NCBI GenBank assembly: GCA_040388625.1
Contig: JAZKBK010000003.1
Span: 186,001 to 250,000, forward strand
Direction of reading: 5' to 3'
Length of the DNA: 64,000 nt
Origin: Gemmatimonadota bacterium
GTDB taxonomy: Bacteria > Gemmatimonadota > Gemmatimonadetes > Gemmatimonadales > Gemmatimonadaceae
Of the stretch, positions 53,781 to 61,850 are shown piece after piece (position 1 is the stretch's first letter; each line of letters opens with the position of its first letter). The notes beneath the pieces are model-generated. The model saw only the letters and a program-made list of their open reading frames with translations. It did not search any database and had not been told where the DNA came from. The position numbers were made by a program, and so were the translations under genes.

Positions 53781-54272
53781 ATGCATTCGCTGACCTCGAA
53801 CACGCGTTTGAATCTCCGCCTTGCTGCGATCGCTGTAATCGCGACCGCATTCATGATCGCACCGCTATGTGCTTCAGCGCAGGACACGACCTCCAGCGAT
53901 TACCGCGTGTCGATCGACGGAGCGCCGGCCGGTACTGCGACAGCCGTGGTGAATCTTCCAGGCAATGCCGTCGTTCTGCATCAGGATTCGACTCCGAACC
54001 TTCCCTCCAAACAGATAGTGTCCGCAGACCAGGGCACCGTCATGCTGACGACCGCCGATCCCGCGCTCGTTTCAGCGATCCAGGCATGGATGAAGGCCGA
54101 CAACTCCGGCTACAAGGACACTGTACAGCGCAAGACAGTCGAGATCGACCGCATCGGCGGCGGCGCCAATTCGCGCACGCGTCTCTCCGGTGCGTGGCCC
54201 ACCAAGATGACCGCGGCAACTACAGGGAATACGATAACGATCGTGTATCAGCAGCTCGCGCCGGTGCCGTGA
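53781..54272 (+). CDS. Secreted protein, faint resemblance to gp19-like tail-tube proteins
   Basis: 163 residues with a Sec signal (LAAIAVIATAFMIAPLCASAQ). The mature part has DYRVSIDGAPAGTATAVVNLPG, then MLTTADPALVSAIQAWMKADNSGYKDTVQRKTVEIDRI and SRTRLSGAWPTKMTAATTG. The pattern of a charged helix, a strand and a GAWPTK turn is reminiscent of T4 gp19-like/Hcp tube proteins. That is a pattern impression, not a demonstrated homology. GGAGAAGGC lies before the ATG. Function unknown. Confidence 0.6.
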   Translation: MHSLTSNTRLNLRLAAIAVIATAFMIAPLCASAQDTTSSDYRVSIDGAPAGTATAVVNLPGNAVVLHQDSTPNLPSKQIVSADQGTVMLTTADPALVSAIQAWMKADNSGYKDTVQRKTVEIDRIGGGANSRTRLSGAWPTKMTAATTGNTITIVYQQLAPVP

Positions 54273-54377
54273 CCGTCAATTGCCGTGACTCGCATGGGAC
54301 TCTGGTCGCTCGGAAATCGGCCGCGAGATGAAATCCCGGCTTGCGCGATCGCGGCCATCACCACAATTTTATTTCCG

Positions 54378-54491
54378 ATGCGCCACTCTTCTCCCGCCAC
54401 GCGATTTTATTACTACGCCAGCTACTGGGGACTTCCCCAGGGTGTAATCGTCGCACGCGGGTACCTGGCCAGACAAGGACAGCAAGGCTAG
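54378..54491 (+). CDS. Putative aromatic leader peptide (37 aa) of the DAHP synthase operon
   Basis: ATG 54378 to TAG 54489-54491 encodes MRHSSPATRFYYYASYWGLP and 17 further residues. Phe-Tyr-Tyr-Tyr-Ala-Ser-Tyr-Trp (54405-54428) is a run no ordinary protein would need. It lies 90 nt before the DAHP synthase ATG and just before the competing RNA stems of the attenuator. A ribosome starved for Phe or Tyr would stall there. No strong Shine-Dalgarno is seen; in-frame upstream starts (GTG 54285, ATG 54294) exist, so the exact N-terminus is uncertain. Confidence 0.65.
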   Translation: MRHSSPATRFYYYASYWGLPQGVIVARGYLARQGQQG

Positions 54492-54557
54492 AAGTACAGA
54501 AGCAGCGCTCTCGATATCACGCCCTGGGGATTCAATCCTCAGGGCTTTTTTGTTTTT
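54425..54557 (+). promoter_or_regulatory. Transcription attenuator upstream of the aromatic operon
   Basis: Segment 1 CTGGGG (54425-54430) can pair with segment 2 CCCCAG (54435-54440). Segment 2, extended to CCCCAGGG (54435-54442), is the exact complement of CCCTGGGG (54522-54529). That is segment 3, the 5' arm of an intrinsic terminator: GCCCTGGGGA / TCCTCAGGGC (54521-54530, 54536-54545), followed by TTTTTTGTTTTT (54546-54557). Stalling on the Phe/Tyr run would mask segment 1, free segment 2 and break the terminator. This is the classical attenuator layout. Confidence 0.75.
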
Positions 54558-54581
54558 CCGACCGATCCACCGAGGCTCCAG

Positions 54582-55556
54582 ATGTCCCAGTCAGCTCCTG
54601 AATACACATTAGCCGCGCACCCGACAACTGTTGGTGACGCCAGATCATCGACCAAGCCCGTCCGCGTGACTCCCACACTGATCATCGGCGGACATGATGT
54701 GGTCGTCGCGGCTGGCCCGTGCTCCGTCGAGGGATACGACATGCTCCTCGCCAGCGCGCGGCACGTGCAGTCGGCCGGTGGCACGCTGCTGCGCGGCGGC
54801 GCATTCAAGCCGCGTACATCCCCCTACGCATTTCAGGGGCTCGGCGAGGAAGGACTTCTGCTGCTCGCATCGGTCCGCGAGCAGACTGGGATGCCGATCG
54901 TCACCGAAGTGATGGATACGCGCCAGGTCGCGCGCGTCGCACAGATCGCCGACGTGCTTCAGGTCGGTGCACGCAACATGCAGAACTTTCCACTGCTCGC
55001 CGAGCTGGGACGGGCGGGAAAACCGGTACTCCTCAAACGCGGTGCATCGGCGCGAATTTCGGAGCTTCTGCTTGCCGCCGAATATGTGATGGCCAACGGG
55101 AACGAGCGCGTGATACTGTGCGAACGCGGCATCCGAACGTTCGAGACGATCACCCGCAACACACTGGACATATCGGCGATCCCCGTGTTGAAAGCAGAGA
55201 CGCATCTTCCCGTGATCGTCGACCCGAGTCATGCCGGCGGTCGTGCGGATCTCGTGCTGCCGCTCGCCCTCGCGGCGATCGCCGCCGGCGCCGATGGATT
55301 GATCGTCGAGGTACACCCCGATCCATCGGCTGCGCGCTCCGACGCAGATCAGCAGCTGACGTTCGCGCAGTTCACCGATCTCATGCATGGCATCTCACTG
55401 ATCGCCGCTGCGACCAACCGCGCGGTCCGCAAGCCGATTCCATCTCCGGTCGTGCCTAACATCGCTGCGAGCGACGTCGCTACCAGGTCGCACGACACGC
55501 GACGGCTTGCGGAGGAGACTCTCGCGGAAGAGACTCTGACAGTGGTGGCCGCATGA
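54582..55556 (+). CDS. aroF: 3-deoxy-7-phosphoheptulonate (DAHP) synthase
   Basis: 324 residues, the short class I-beta (KDO8P-like) form without an N-terminal ACT domain. [95 protein letters not shown] are the substrate and metal sites. It joins PEP and erythrose-4-P, the first step of the shikimate pathway. The C-terminal tail ([22 protein letters not shown]...) is extra. GAGG lies upstream of the ATG. The gene is first in an operon controlled by the attenuator and overlaps the next gene by 4 bp. The symbol is approximate. Confidence 0.93.
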   Translation: MSQSAPEYTLAAHPTTVGDARSSTKPVRVTPTLIIGGHDVVVAAGPCSVEGYDMLLASARHVQSAGGTLLRGGAFKPRTSPYAFQGLGEEGLLLLASVREQTGMPIVTEVMDTRQVARVAQIADVLQVGARNMQNFPLLAELGRAGKPVLLKRGASARISELLLAAEYVMANGNERVILCERGIRTFETITRNTLDISAIPVLKAETHLPVIVDPSHAGGRADLVLPLALAAIAAGADGLIVEVHPDPSAARSDADQQLTFAQFTDLMHGISLIAAATNRAVRKPIPSPVVPNIAASDVATRSHDTRRLAEETLAEETLTVVAA

Positions 55557-56227
55557 TCGCGACACACCGCTCGACCGCGCGACTCTCTTCCACACACGAA
55601 CACCCCGACGACGGTATCCACGTTGCATTTCAGGGCGAGCTCGGCGCATACGGACATCAGGCAATCGCGCAACGCTGGCACGGTGATGCGGTGCCAGCGC
55701 CATCGGCATCGTTCGAGCACGTAGTCACCGACGTGGCGTGGGAGATGGCCGATTTCGGGATACTGCCCGTGTGGAACTCCGTGGTGGGCGACATCGCCGG
55801 TGGATGTGCAGCCGTCAGGCTTGCCAGGAGCTCGCCATATGGGCTCATCGTGATCGGGGATACCCACGTCGTCGTGCGACACCATCTGCTCGCCCTTCCA
55901 GGTCATCGAATCGAGGACATCGAATCCGTGACCAGCCATCCCGTCGCGCTCGCGCAGTGCGGCAAGTTCCTCGCAGCGCATCCGAAAATCAGGCCGATAT
56001 CGGGCTATGACACCGCCGGCGCCGCCCGTGACCTCGCAATGCACGGCACGCGTAACGCCGCGGCAATCGCAGGGCGCTTCGCTGCCGAACGCTATGGTCT
56101 CGTCGTACTCGAAGCGGACATCCAGGATGTCCCCGACAACGTGACACACTTTCTCATACTGGCGCGTCCGGTGCGTAACAGCGGTGCATCGCGCATGCCG
56201 CGCGCGAGCGAGGTCGTACGATGGTGA
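55553..56227 (+). CDS. Divergent prephenate dehydratase
   Basis: 224 residues, no ACT domain. The dehydratase motifs are recognisable but altered: [15 protein letters not shown] (normally GPxGT), [18 protein letters not shown] (normally VPIENSxEG), [15 protein letters not shown], and [12 protein letters not shown]. The final motif reads [15 protein letters not shown], where the usual TRF triad is THF (Arg replaced by His). The fold and Thr are kept, so conversion of prephenate to phenylpyruvate is plausible but not certain. It overlaps its neighbours by 4 and 7 bp. Confidence 0.75.
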   Translation: MIATHRSTARLSSTHEHPDDGIHVAFQGELGAYGHQAIAQRWHGDAVPAPSASFEHVVTDVAWEMADFGILPVWNSVVGDIAGGCAAVRLARSSPYGLIVIGDTHVVVRHHLLALPGHRIEDIESVTSHPVALAQCGKFLAAHPKIRPISGYDTAGAARDLAMHGTRNAAAIAGRFAAERYGLVVLEADIQDVPDNVTHFLILARPVRNSGASRMPRASEVVRW

Positions 56228-56652
56228 TCACACCCGATCTGGACGCGTGGCGCGTCCGGGCAGTCCGCGGCGCAACCACCGTCGCGGGAGACAATCAGCT
56301 GCTCGTCCACGACGCCATACGCGAGCTGCTGACCACCCTCATGGCGCACAACGATATCAGAAAGAGCGATATCGTCAGCGCAGTGTTCACCGCCACGACG
56401 GACCTGCGTTCCGCCTTCCCCGCCACCGCCGCACGCGACCTCGGCTGGAACGACGTTCCGATGCTGTGCGCGTCCGAGATCGACGTTCCCGATGCCCAGC
56501 CGCGCTGTCTTCGAGTGCTCCTGCACGTCGACCGGCGCGCCTCGCAAGCGCCGCTCGTGCCGATCTACCTCCGCGACGCCGCATCACTCAGACCCGATCT
56601 GCCGGCCGCATCTCAGCGGGAGCCGGAACTGGCGGGAATGGCTCGGAGTTGA
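56221..56652 (+). CDS. aroH: AroH-type chorismate mutase
   Basis: 143 residues, the trimeric Bacillus-type mutase. VRAVRGATTVAGDNQLLVHDAIRELLTTLM begins the domain (Arg of the active site). KSDIVSAVFTATTDLRSAFPATAARDLGWNDVPMLCASEIDVPDAQPRCLRVLLHV carries the Cys, Glu and Arg that bind the transition state. It rearranges chorismate to prephenate, the substrate of the overlapping upstream gene. The C-terminal 30 residues are extra and unstructured. Confidence 0.93.
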   Translation: MVITPDLDAWRVRAVRGATTVAGDNQLLVHDAIRELLTTLMAHNDIRKSDIVSAVFTATTDLRSAFPATAARDLGWNDVPMLCASEIDVPDAQPRCLRVLLHVDRRASQAPLVPIYLRDAASLRPDLPAASQREPELAGMARS

Positions 56653-56666
56653 TATATCCACTCGTA

Positions 56667-57776
56667 ATGCAATCAGCGACATCCGAAGTAACGCACTCCA
56701 GTACCAGACCACCCACAGCACGGGGCGTGTTGGCGCGCTATGCAGAATTTCTTCCGCTGACGGCAGCGACCCCTGCCCTGTCTCTCGCAGAGGGCGACAC
56801 CCCTCTGCTTGCAGCTCCGCGCCTTGCGAAGTGGGTTGGCGTGGACGATCTGCACCTCAAGTACGAAGGGGCCAATCCGAGCGGATCGTTCAAGGATCGC
56901 GGGATGGTGGTCGCCGTCGCCAAGGCGATCGAGGCTGGCTCGACGACGATAATCTGTGCGTCCACCGGCAACACCTCGGCAAGTGCTGCTGCTTACGCGG
57001 CGCGCGCTGGCATTGAGGCTGTAGTGTTGCTGCCCGCTGGAAAGGTTGCGCGCGGCAAGCTTGCGCAGGCCATCATGGCCGGTGCGACTGTGATCACGCT
57101 CGATGGAAACTTCGACCAGGCACTGTCGGTCGCGCGCGATCTCGCACGTGATTACCGCGTCGCGCTCGTGAACTCGGTCAACCCACATCGCATAGCTGGC
57201 CAGACGACTGCTGCATTCGAAGTGTGCGACGTACTCGGCGATGCACCGGAAGTTGTCGCGCTACCCGTCGGCAATGGCGGTAACGTCACCGCGTATTCGG
57301 AAGGTTTCCGCATCTATCGGGACGCGAACCGCAGTACACGCATGCCCATGTTCATCGGCGCACAGGCCGCCGGCGCCGCGCCGCTGGTACACGGCGCACC
57401 GGTCGCGAATCCCGAAACCGTAGCGACCGCAATACGCATCGGCAATCCGGCTAGCTGGAAGTCGGCGGTGAATGCGGTAACGTCATCGGGCGGTGAATTC
57501 AGCGCAGTCACCGACGATGAAATTCTTGAATCGTATCACAAGGTCGCCGAGCTCGAAGGCGTGTTCTGCGAGCCCGCCTCTGCCGCGGGGATCGCCGCAC
57601 TCAGAATCGCTGTTCGCAACGGACGCGTCGCGCCAGGAATGCGCTCGGTGTGCGTGCTTACAGGCAACGGACTGAAAGATCCCGATCGCGCAGTGCCTGA
57701 ATCGTTTGCTCCTGCAATTCTTCCAGCCGACGCGGCAGAGCTCGCCAGACAGCTGCATCTGACACGACTGTCGTAA
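56667..57776 (+). CDS. thrC: Threonine synthase
   Basis: 369 residues, the PLP-dependent fold II form. LHLKYEGANPSGSFKDRGMVVAVAKAIEAGSTTIICASTGNTSASAAAYAARAG carries the Schiff-base Lys (SGSFKDRG) and the phosphate-binding loop. VALPVGNGGNVTAYSEGFRIY and GVFCEPASAAGIAAL complete the site. It converts homoserine phosphate to threonine. It lies 14 bp after aroH and is therefore co-transcribed with the aromatic genes, although threonine belongs to the aspartate pathway. Confidence 0.93.
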   Translation: MQSATSEVTHSSTRPPTARGVLARYAEFLPLTAATPALSLAEGDTPLLAAPRLAKWVGVDDLHLKYEGANPSGSFKDRGMVVAVAKAIEAGSTTIICASTGNTSASAAAYAARAGIEAVVLLPAGKVARGKLAQAIMAGATVITLDGNFDQALSVARDLARDYRVALVNSVNPHRIAGQTTAAFEVCDVLGDAPEVVALPVGNGGNVTAYSEGFRIYRDANRSTRMPMFIGAQAAGAAPLVHGAPVANPETVATAIRIGNPASWKSAVNAVTSSGGEFSAVTDDEILESYHKVAELEGVFCEPASAAGIAALRIAVRNGRVAPGMRSVCVLTGNGLKDPDRAVPESFAPAILPADAAELARQLHLTRLS

Positions 57777-57970
57777 ATCACGGCGGCATGACACATCCGC
57801 CTGCAAGTTCCTCCTTGCGGGCGCGAGTACGGAGCTGTATCGTGGTTCAATGCCGTCATTCAAACACGCAAACAATGTGGTCCCATGCAATCTCGAGCGA
57901 AACTGCTTGGAGAGGGTGATCGTGTTGCGCGGATGATCTGACAGCACCAGACATACCGGTTGCACATTCG
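57777..57970. other. Gap after thrC with a hairpin, no gene seen
   Basis: CGCCTGCAAG/CTTGCGGGCG (57798-57823) forms a 10-bp stem without a U-run. The following 150 bp have no convincing frame. A small RNA ending at the next terminator is possible but unsupported. Confidence 0.4.
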
Positions 57971-58001
57971 CCCTTCGGAGCCGTCGCTCAGAAGGGTTTT
58001 T
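57971..58001 (+). terminator. Intrinsic terminator
   Basis: CCCTTCGGAGC and GCTCAGAAGGG form a stem with one G/A mismatch around CGTC, followed by TTTTT. It ends the aromatic operon transcript, about 195 bp after thrC. Confidence 0.8.
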
Positions 58002-58046
58002 CGTTTAGAACTCGTCGCTCATTGCCGAAACTCATGGCAATCCCGA

Positions 58047-58119
58047 TGGGGTGTAGGTCAATTGGCAGACCGCCCGACTGTTACTCGGGAAGTTGCAGGT
58101 TCGAATCCCGCCGCCCCAG
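58047..58119 (+). tRNA. tRNA-Asn (GUU)
   Basis: The full cloverleaf can be drawn: acceptor TGGGGTG/CGCCCCA, D-stem GGTC/GACC, anticodon stem CCCGA/TCGGG with loop CTGTTAC (anticodon GTT), variable loop AAGTT, and T-arm GCAGG-TTCGAAT-CCCGC with one A/C mismatch. The discriminator is G and the first base is T, both normal for tRNA-Asn. The 3' CCA is not encoded. 73 nt. Confidence 0.95.
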
Positions 58120-58307
58120 CTTGAGATACACGGTTACGAAATCAACGCTCGAGTCGTATTCATGAATTCGGAGCCACTCCAAAACCCTCGCGGCGACTGG
58201 CGGCATGCCAGCTGGCGCAAATCTGCAATGAAGTCAGCCCCACTTCGGCGCCTTGATAGCCACCCTGCCACTCGGCAGGGCGGGCACAACTGCGTCACAG
58301 CGACTCT
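58120..58307. other. Gap after tRNA-Asn with a small stem-loop
   Basis: CCCTGCC-ACTC-GGCAGGG (58263-58280) is a perfect 7-bp stem that may mark the end of the tRNA transcript, although no U-run follows. No gene seen. Confidence 0.35.
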
Positions 58308-60386
58308 GTGACCCCTTCGCGCAACTCGCCAGCGCAGGCCAACCCGTCGACTCCGGCGGAAGCAACTCGCGAGACAACCTCAGTCTGGGAGATCGGCCTC
58401 TTCCTGCTGGCGACCGCGTGCTTCGCGGGATATCTCGTCTGGGTCGGCTTCGACAGTATGGGCGCCGGTGGCACCGCCTCCCGCGTTCCGATCGTCACCC
58501 AGTCGCTGCTGTTCGTCCTCTCGATGCTGACCGCGGTCCTCTGCACCATCGTGTCCGGCCACGGCCTCGACCGGGCCACGCGGCGCGCCTGGCGCTTCTT
58601 CGCCATAGCCCAGATTGCGACCGGAATCGTCAGCCTGTCATGGGTTTACCGGCTCGCATCCGGCAGCAACGTCGCAGGCCCGCTGGCTCTCCAACTGATC
58701 GCCGCCACGTACGACGTGTTCCTGCTGGCGGCCCTCGTTACCTTCCCTGTCCGGCGCATGGCCAGTGGGGACCGGTCGACGTTCTGGTTCGATGGTGCAA
58801 TCGTCGCTGGCGTGGCAACCCTGCTGACGTGGCATCTGCTGCTACGAGCTGCCCTCGTCGCGGCCGGATCGGACTGGCGCACGGCCATGTACGCGTTGGC
58901 CTACCCGGTTGCCGACGTGGTGCTTCTGTTCGCAGCCGTGGTGTTGTTGCTCCGGCGTCCGATGCCGGGAAGTCTGCGGTCCATTCGCATCCTTGCCGTC
59001 AGCATTCTTCTGAATACAGCGGCCGATCTGCTCTACATGTGGGCATACATCGCCCATGACTCACAGAGCGGCCGGTTCTTCTACGTGGTGTGGGCTGTGG
59101 TCGCATGGATGGCCACGGCGGCAGTGTTCGCCCAGTACCAGAACGTGCAGCAGGATTTCGGGTCGGTACATCTCACGTCGCATGAACGGCGCAATCATCC
59201 GCAGAGCCTCATTCCGTACCTGGCGATAGCGGCAATTTACGCAACGCTGATAGTCGAGGCATTTCGAACCGAGGCGCACGCCGCAGGCGTGTTGCCAGTT
59301 GGCCACCGGCTGTCCATCGCCGCGGACTTCCCTGTCACCACGATTGTCGTCGGAGCGATGGTGGTGACAGCGATCGTGATCGCGCGTCAGGTCGCGGCGC
59401 AGCGGAGAAACGCCGAGCTCGTCCGCGAGCGGCTCGCGCGCGAGGCACACTTCCGTGCGCTCGTCCAGCATTCGTCCGACATGGTGCTGGTGCTCGAAGC
59501 AGATGGAACGGTACGCGAGGCCAGCCCCGCGGTCGCTCGCGTTCTCGGTCACGCCCCTCAAAAAGTTATCGGACGCACATTCTGGGAGTTCTTCGTCTCC
59601 GACGACATGGCGGTCGTTCAGGCCGACATCGCGCAGGCCATCGCTGCGGGAGACGGAGAAGTCACCGCGAGCGGCCCGTGCGAGTGGCGCATCCGCGCCG
59701 CCAACGGCAGCGAGCGATGGGTTGAAGCCATCTGCACGAACCTGCTCGACGATCCCGTCGTGATGGGTCTCGTCATCAACGGGCGTGACGTCAGCGAGCG
59801 CAAGCAACTGGAAGTCGAGCTCACACATCGCGCATATCACGATACCCTCACCGGCCTCGTGAATCGAACACGATTCCGTGCGAAAGTCGTCGACGCAATC
59901 GGTCGTACCAGATCCGGCAAGAGACCCGATGATGGACGGAGCGGACTCGCAATCCTCTACATCGATCTCGACGGCTTCAAGGCTGTGAACGACATCTTCG
60001 GGCACGATGCCGGCGATCTGGTCCTCGCAACGGTGGCCGACCGCCTGCGCGACGCCACACGCGGCTCCGATACCGCCGCACGACTGGGTGGCGATGAATT
60101 CGCCATCTTGCTGGAGCGTCTCCGAGACGCGGATGAAGTTCGCATGGTTGCGAAGCGCGTGTTACATCTCGTGCGCGGTCCGATCAGGATCGACCACCGG
60201 GAGGTCGTGGTCGGCGCCAGCATCGGAATCGTTTGCGCCGCACTCGGCGACACAACCCGCGAACGCGAATCTGCGATAGATCCCGATGTCCTGCTGCGCA
60301 ACGCCGACTCCGCGATGTACGCAGCGAAGGCACGGGGACGCGGGAATTATGAGTTTTTCGTTCCCGCCGCGGGCGGAATTGCGTGA
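58308..60386 (+). CDS. Membrane PAS-GGDEF diguanylate cyclase
   Basis: 692 residues. Residues 1-375 hold ten or so helices of an uncharacterised sensor domain. A PAS domain follows (about 380-500: HFRALVQHSSDMVLVLEADGTVREASPAVARVLGHAPQKVIGRTFWEFF). The GGDEF domain spans 515-690, with LGGDEF at 593-598, active-site Asp residues in IDLDGFKAVND, and the inhibitory I-site RGSD five residues before GGDEF. It should make cyclic di-GMP with product inhibition. The GTG start is uncertain. The gene stands alone after tRNA-Asn. Confidence 0.9.
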   Translation: MTPSRNSPAQANPSTPAEATRETTSVWEIGLFLLATACFAGYLVWVGFDSMGAGGTASRVPIVTQSLLFVLSMLTAVLCTIVSGHGLDRATRRAWRFFAIAQIATGIVSLSWVYRLASGSNVAGPLALQLIAATYDVFLLAALVTFPVRRMASGDRSTFWFDGAIVAGVATLLTWHLLLRAALVAAGSDWRTAMYALAYPVADVVLLFAAVVLLLRRPMPGSLRSIRILAVSILLNTAADLLYMWAYIAHDSQSGRFFYVVWAVVAWMATAAVFAQYQNVQQDFGSVHLTSHERRNHPQSLIPYLAIAAIYATLIVEAFRTEAHAAGVLPVGHRLSIAADFPVTTIVVGAMVVTAIVIARQVAAQRRNAELVRERLAREAHFRALVQHSSDMVLVLEADGTVREASPAVARVLGHAPQKVIGRTFWEFFVSDDMAVVQADIAQAIAAGDGEVTASGPCEWRIRAANGSERWVEAICTNLLDDPVVMGLVINGRDVSERKQLEVELTHRAYHDTLTGLVNRTRFRAKVVDAIGRTRSGKRPDDGRSGLAILYIDLDGFKAVNDIFGHDAGDLVLATVADRLRDATRGSDTAARLGGDEFAILLERLRDADEVRMVAKRVLHLVRGPIRIDHREVVVGASIGIVCAALGDTTRERESAIDPDVLLRNADSAMYAAKARGRGNYEFFVPAAGGIA

Positions 60387-60766
60387 ATCCGACAATGGTC
60401 GCCGCAGCCAGGCTGGCCGCGGTGATCGGCAAACCATCGGTATCCGCGCTGAGCGACTTGCCGCGCGAACGGTAGCCGGAACAACCACGATACAACCCAT
60501 CCGGCGCGCAACGCCTTTATGATCTCCTCGACCGCCGCCGCCCCTTCCCAGGTCCAGCCGTCGGAAGCACGCACTACCTGAAGCGATTCGTCGTACGCGC
60601 TTGCGGGAATCCATGGAAACCGGGCCCGAACTCCCGCTGACTGCGACGGCACGATCTCCAGAACGTGGTGCGTATCAAGTTTGGCGACCCGCTCCGCGAG
60701 CCGCGTGCAGACACTGCAATGGCCGTCGTAGATAACGGTGAGCTGCGTTCCCATCGCGTCGCTCAT
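60347..60766 (-). CDS. DCC-family (DUF393) thiol-disulfide protein
   Basis: About 139 residues: LTVIYDGHCSVCTRLAERVAKLD carries the DxxCxxC motif that names the family, followed by LEIVPSQSAGVRARFPWIP, LQVVRASDGWTWEGAAAVEEIIKAL and WLFRLPFARQVAQRGYRWFADHRG. Members are predicted thiol-disulfide proteins of unknown target. The 3' end overlaps the convergent GGDEF gene by 40 bp. The start at 60766 avoids overlap with aguA. Confidence 0.82.
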   Translation of the reverse strand: MSDAMGTQLTVIYDGHCSVCTRLAERVAKLDTHHVLEIVPSQSAGVRARFPWIPASAYDESLQVVRASDGWTWEGAAAVEEIIKALRAGWVVSWLFRLPFARQVAQRGYRWFADHRGQPGCGDHCRIHAIPPAAGTKNS

Positions 60767-60788
60767 GTGCCGCCATTCCCCGTCGTGG

Positions 60789-61850
60789 TCAGGTGCCGCG
60801 GTAATCGATCGCCATCGCCGGCTGCTGCTGCGTGAGGCAGTGCAGCGTTCCCATCCCCCACACGAGATCCACGGCATGTATTCCGATCACCGTGCGATCC
60901 GGGAATAGTGTGGCGATGGTTTCGAGCGCAACGCGGTCGTTCGCATCATTGAACGTGGGCACGAGAACGACTTCGTTCGCGATGTAGAAATTCGCGTAAC
61001 TCCCCGGAAGTCTCTGTCCATCCATCATGACCGGACGCGGATACGGCAGCAGCACGACGTTCAACGGCTGCCGCTCCGCCGCGAGACGCAACCGTTCCAG
61101 ATTGTCCACGGACGACGCGTGATTCGCATCCGACGGATCGGCTTCGTACGCCAACGCGACGGTATCGAAGTTGACGAAACGCGCCATGTCGTCAATGTGT
61201 CCGTGCGTGTCATCACCGGCGCATCCGTTGCCGAGCCAGATGGTGTCATGACAGCCAAGGTAGGTAGCGAATGCTTTTTCGTATCCAGCGCGCGTGACAC
61301 CTGGATTGCGGACCTGCACGTCGCTCAGCAACCATTCCTCGGTGACGAGGATTCTTCCCTGTCCATTCACCTCGATCCCACCCCCTTCGAGCACCAATCT
61401 CCGACTTGCGTCGTCCGGACGCATCGCAGACGTCATGGGCAACCCAGTCGCGTTCTGGATCGCGTCGGGAACTCGGCGGTCACGCGTGAAGTTGTCGTAC
61501 TTGGCCCAGGCGTTGAAATCCCACGCGATCATCTCGACTTCGCCGTTCTCGTTCCAAACGAACGACGGTCCGGAATCGCGCAGCCACACGCGATCTGTCG
61601 GAACGAGCCGCAGATTGACGCGCTGCATCGCAACGTCGTGCGAACGCAGCATCGCCACGGCAGAATCGCGAACGCGCTCGTCGTGGCACAGGATCTCGAC
61701 GCGTTCATGCATGGCGAGCACCCGTGCAATTTCGGCATACGCCCAGCGTACAGCCTCGAGTTTTGCAGGCCAATCGGGCTCGTGGTGTGGCCATGCTATC
61801 CAGGTCGCGTCGTGGCGCTCCCATTCGGCCGGCATGCGCCAGCGCGTCAC
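60789..61850 (-). CDS. aguA: Agmatine deiminase
   Basis: 353 residues, the peptidyl-arginine-deiminase-like fold. WIAWPHHEPDWPAKL, VPTDRVWLRDSGPSFV, VLEGGGIEVNGQGRILVTEEWLL, GDDTHGHIDDMARFV and WGMGTLHCLTQQQPA hold the catalytic Asp, His and Cys338. It hydrolyses agmatine to N-carbamoylputrescine and ammonia. It overlaps the upstream aguB stop by 4 bp, so the pair is translationally coupled. Confidence 0.95.
   Translation of the reverse strand: MTRWRMPAEWERHDATWIAWPHHEPDWPAKLEAVRWAYAEIARVLAMHERVEILCHDERVRDSAVAMLRSHDVAMQRVNLRLVPTDRVWLRDSGPSFVWNENGEVEMIAWDFNAWAKYDNFTRDRRVPDAIQNATGLPMTSAMRPDDASRRLVLEGGGIEVNGQGRILVTEEWLLSDVQVRNPGVTRAGYEKAFATYLGCHDTIWLGNGCAGDDTHGHIDDMARFVNFDTVALAYEADPSDANHASSVDNLERLRLAAERQPLNVVLLPYPRPVMMDGQRLPGSYANFYIANEVVLVPTFNDANDRVALETIATLFPDRTVIGIHAVDLVWGMGTLHCLTQQQPAMAIDYRGT

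Noticed and set aside
54285-54491. 68-residue frame read as an ordinary gene
   Set aside because: Its first 31 codons look non-coding, whereas the last 37 contain the aromatic run and overlap the attenuator; a short leader peptide explains it better.
57777-57970. Possible small RNA (6S- or SRP-like) between thrC and tRNA-Asn
   Set aside because: No recognisable 6S, SRP, tmRNA or RNase P landmark; only a plain hairpin and the terminator of the operon.
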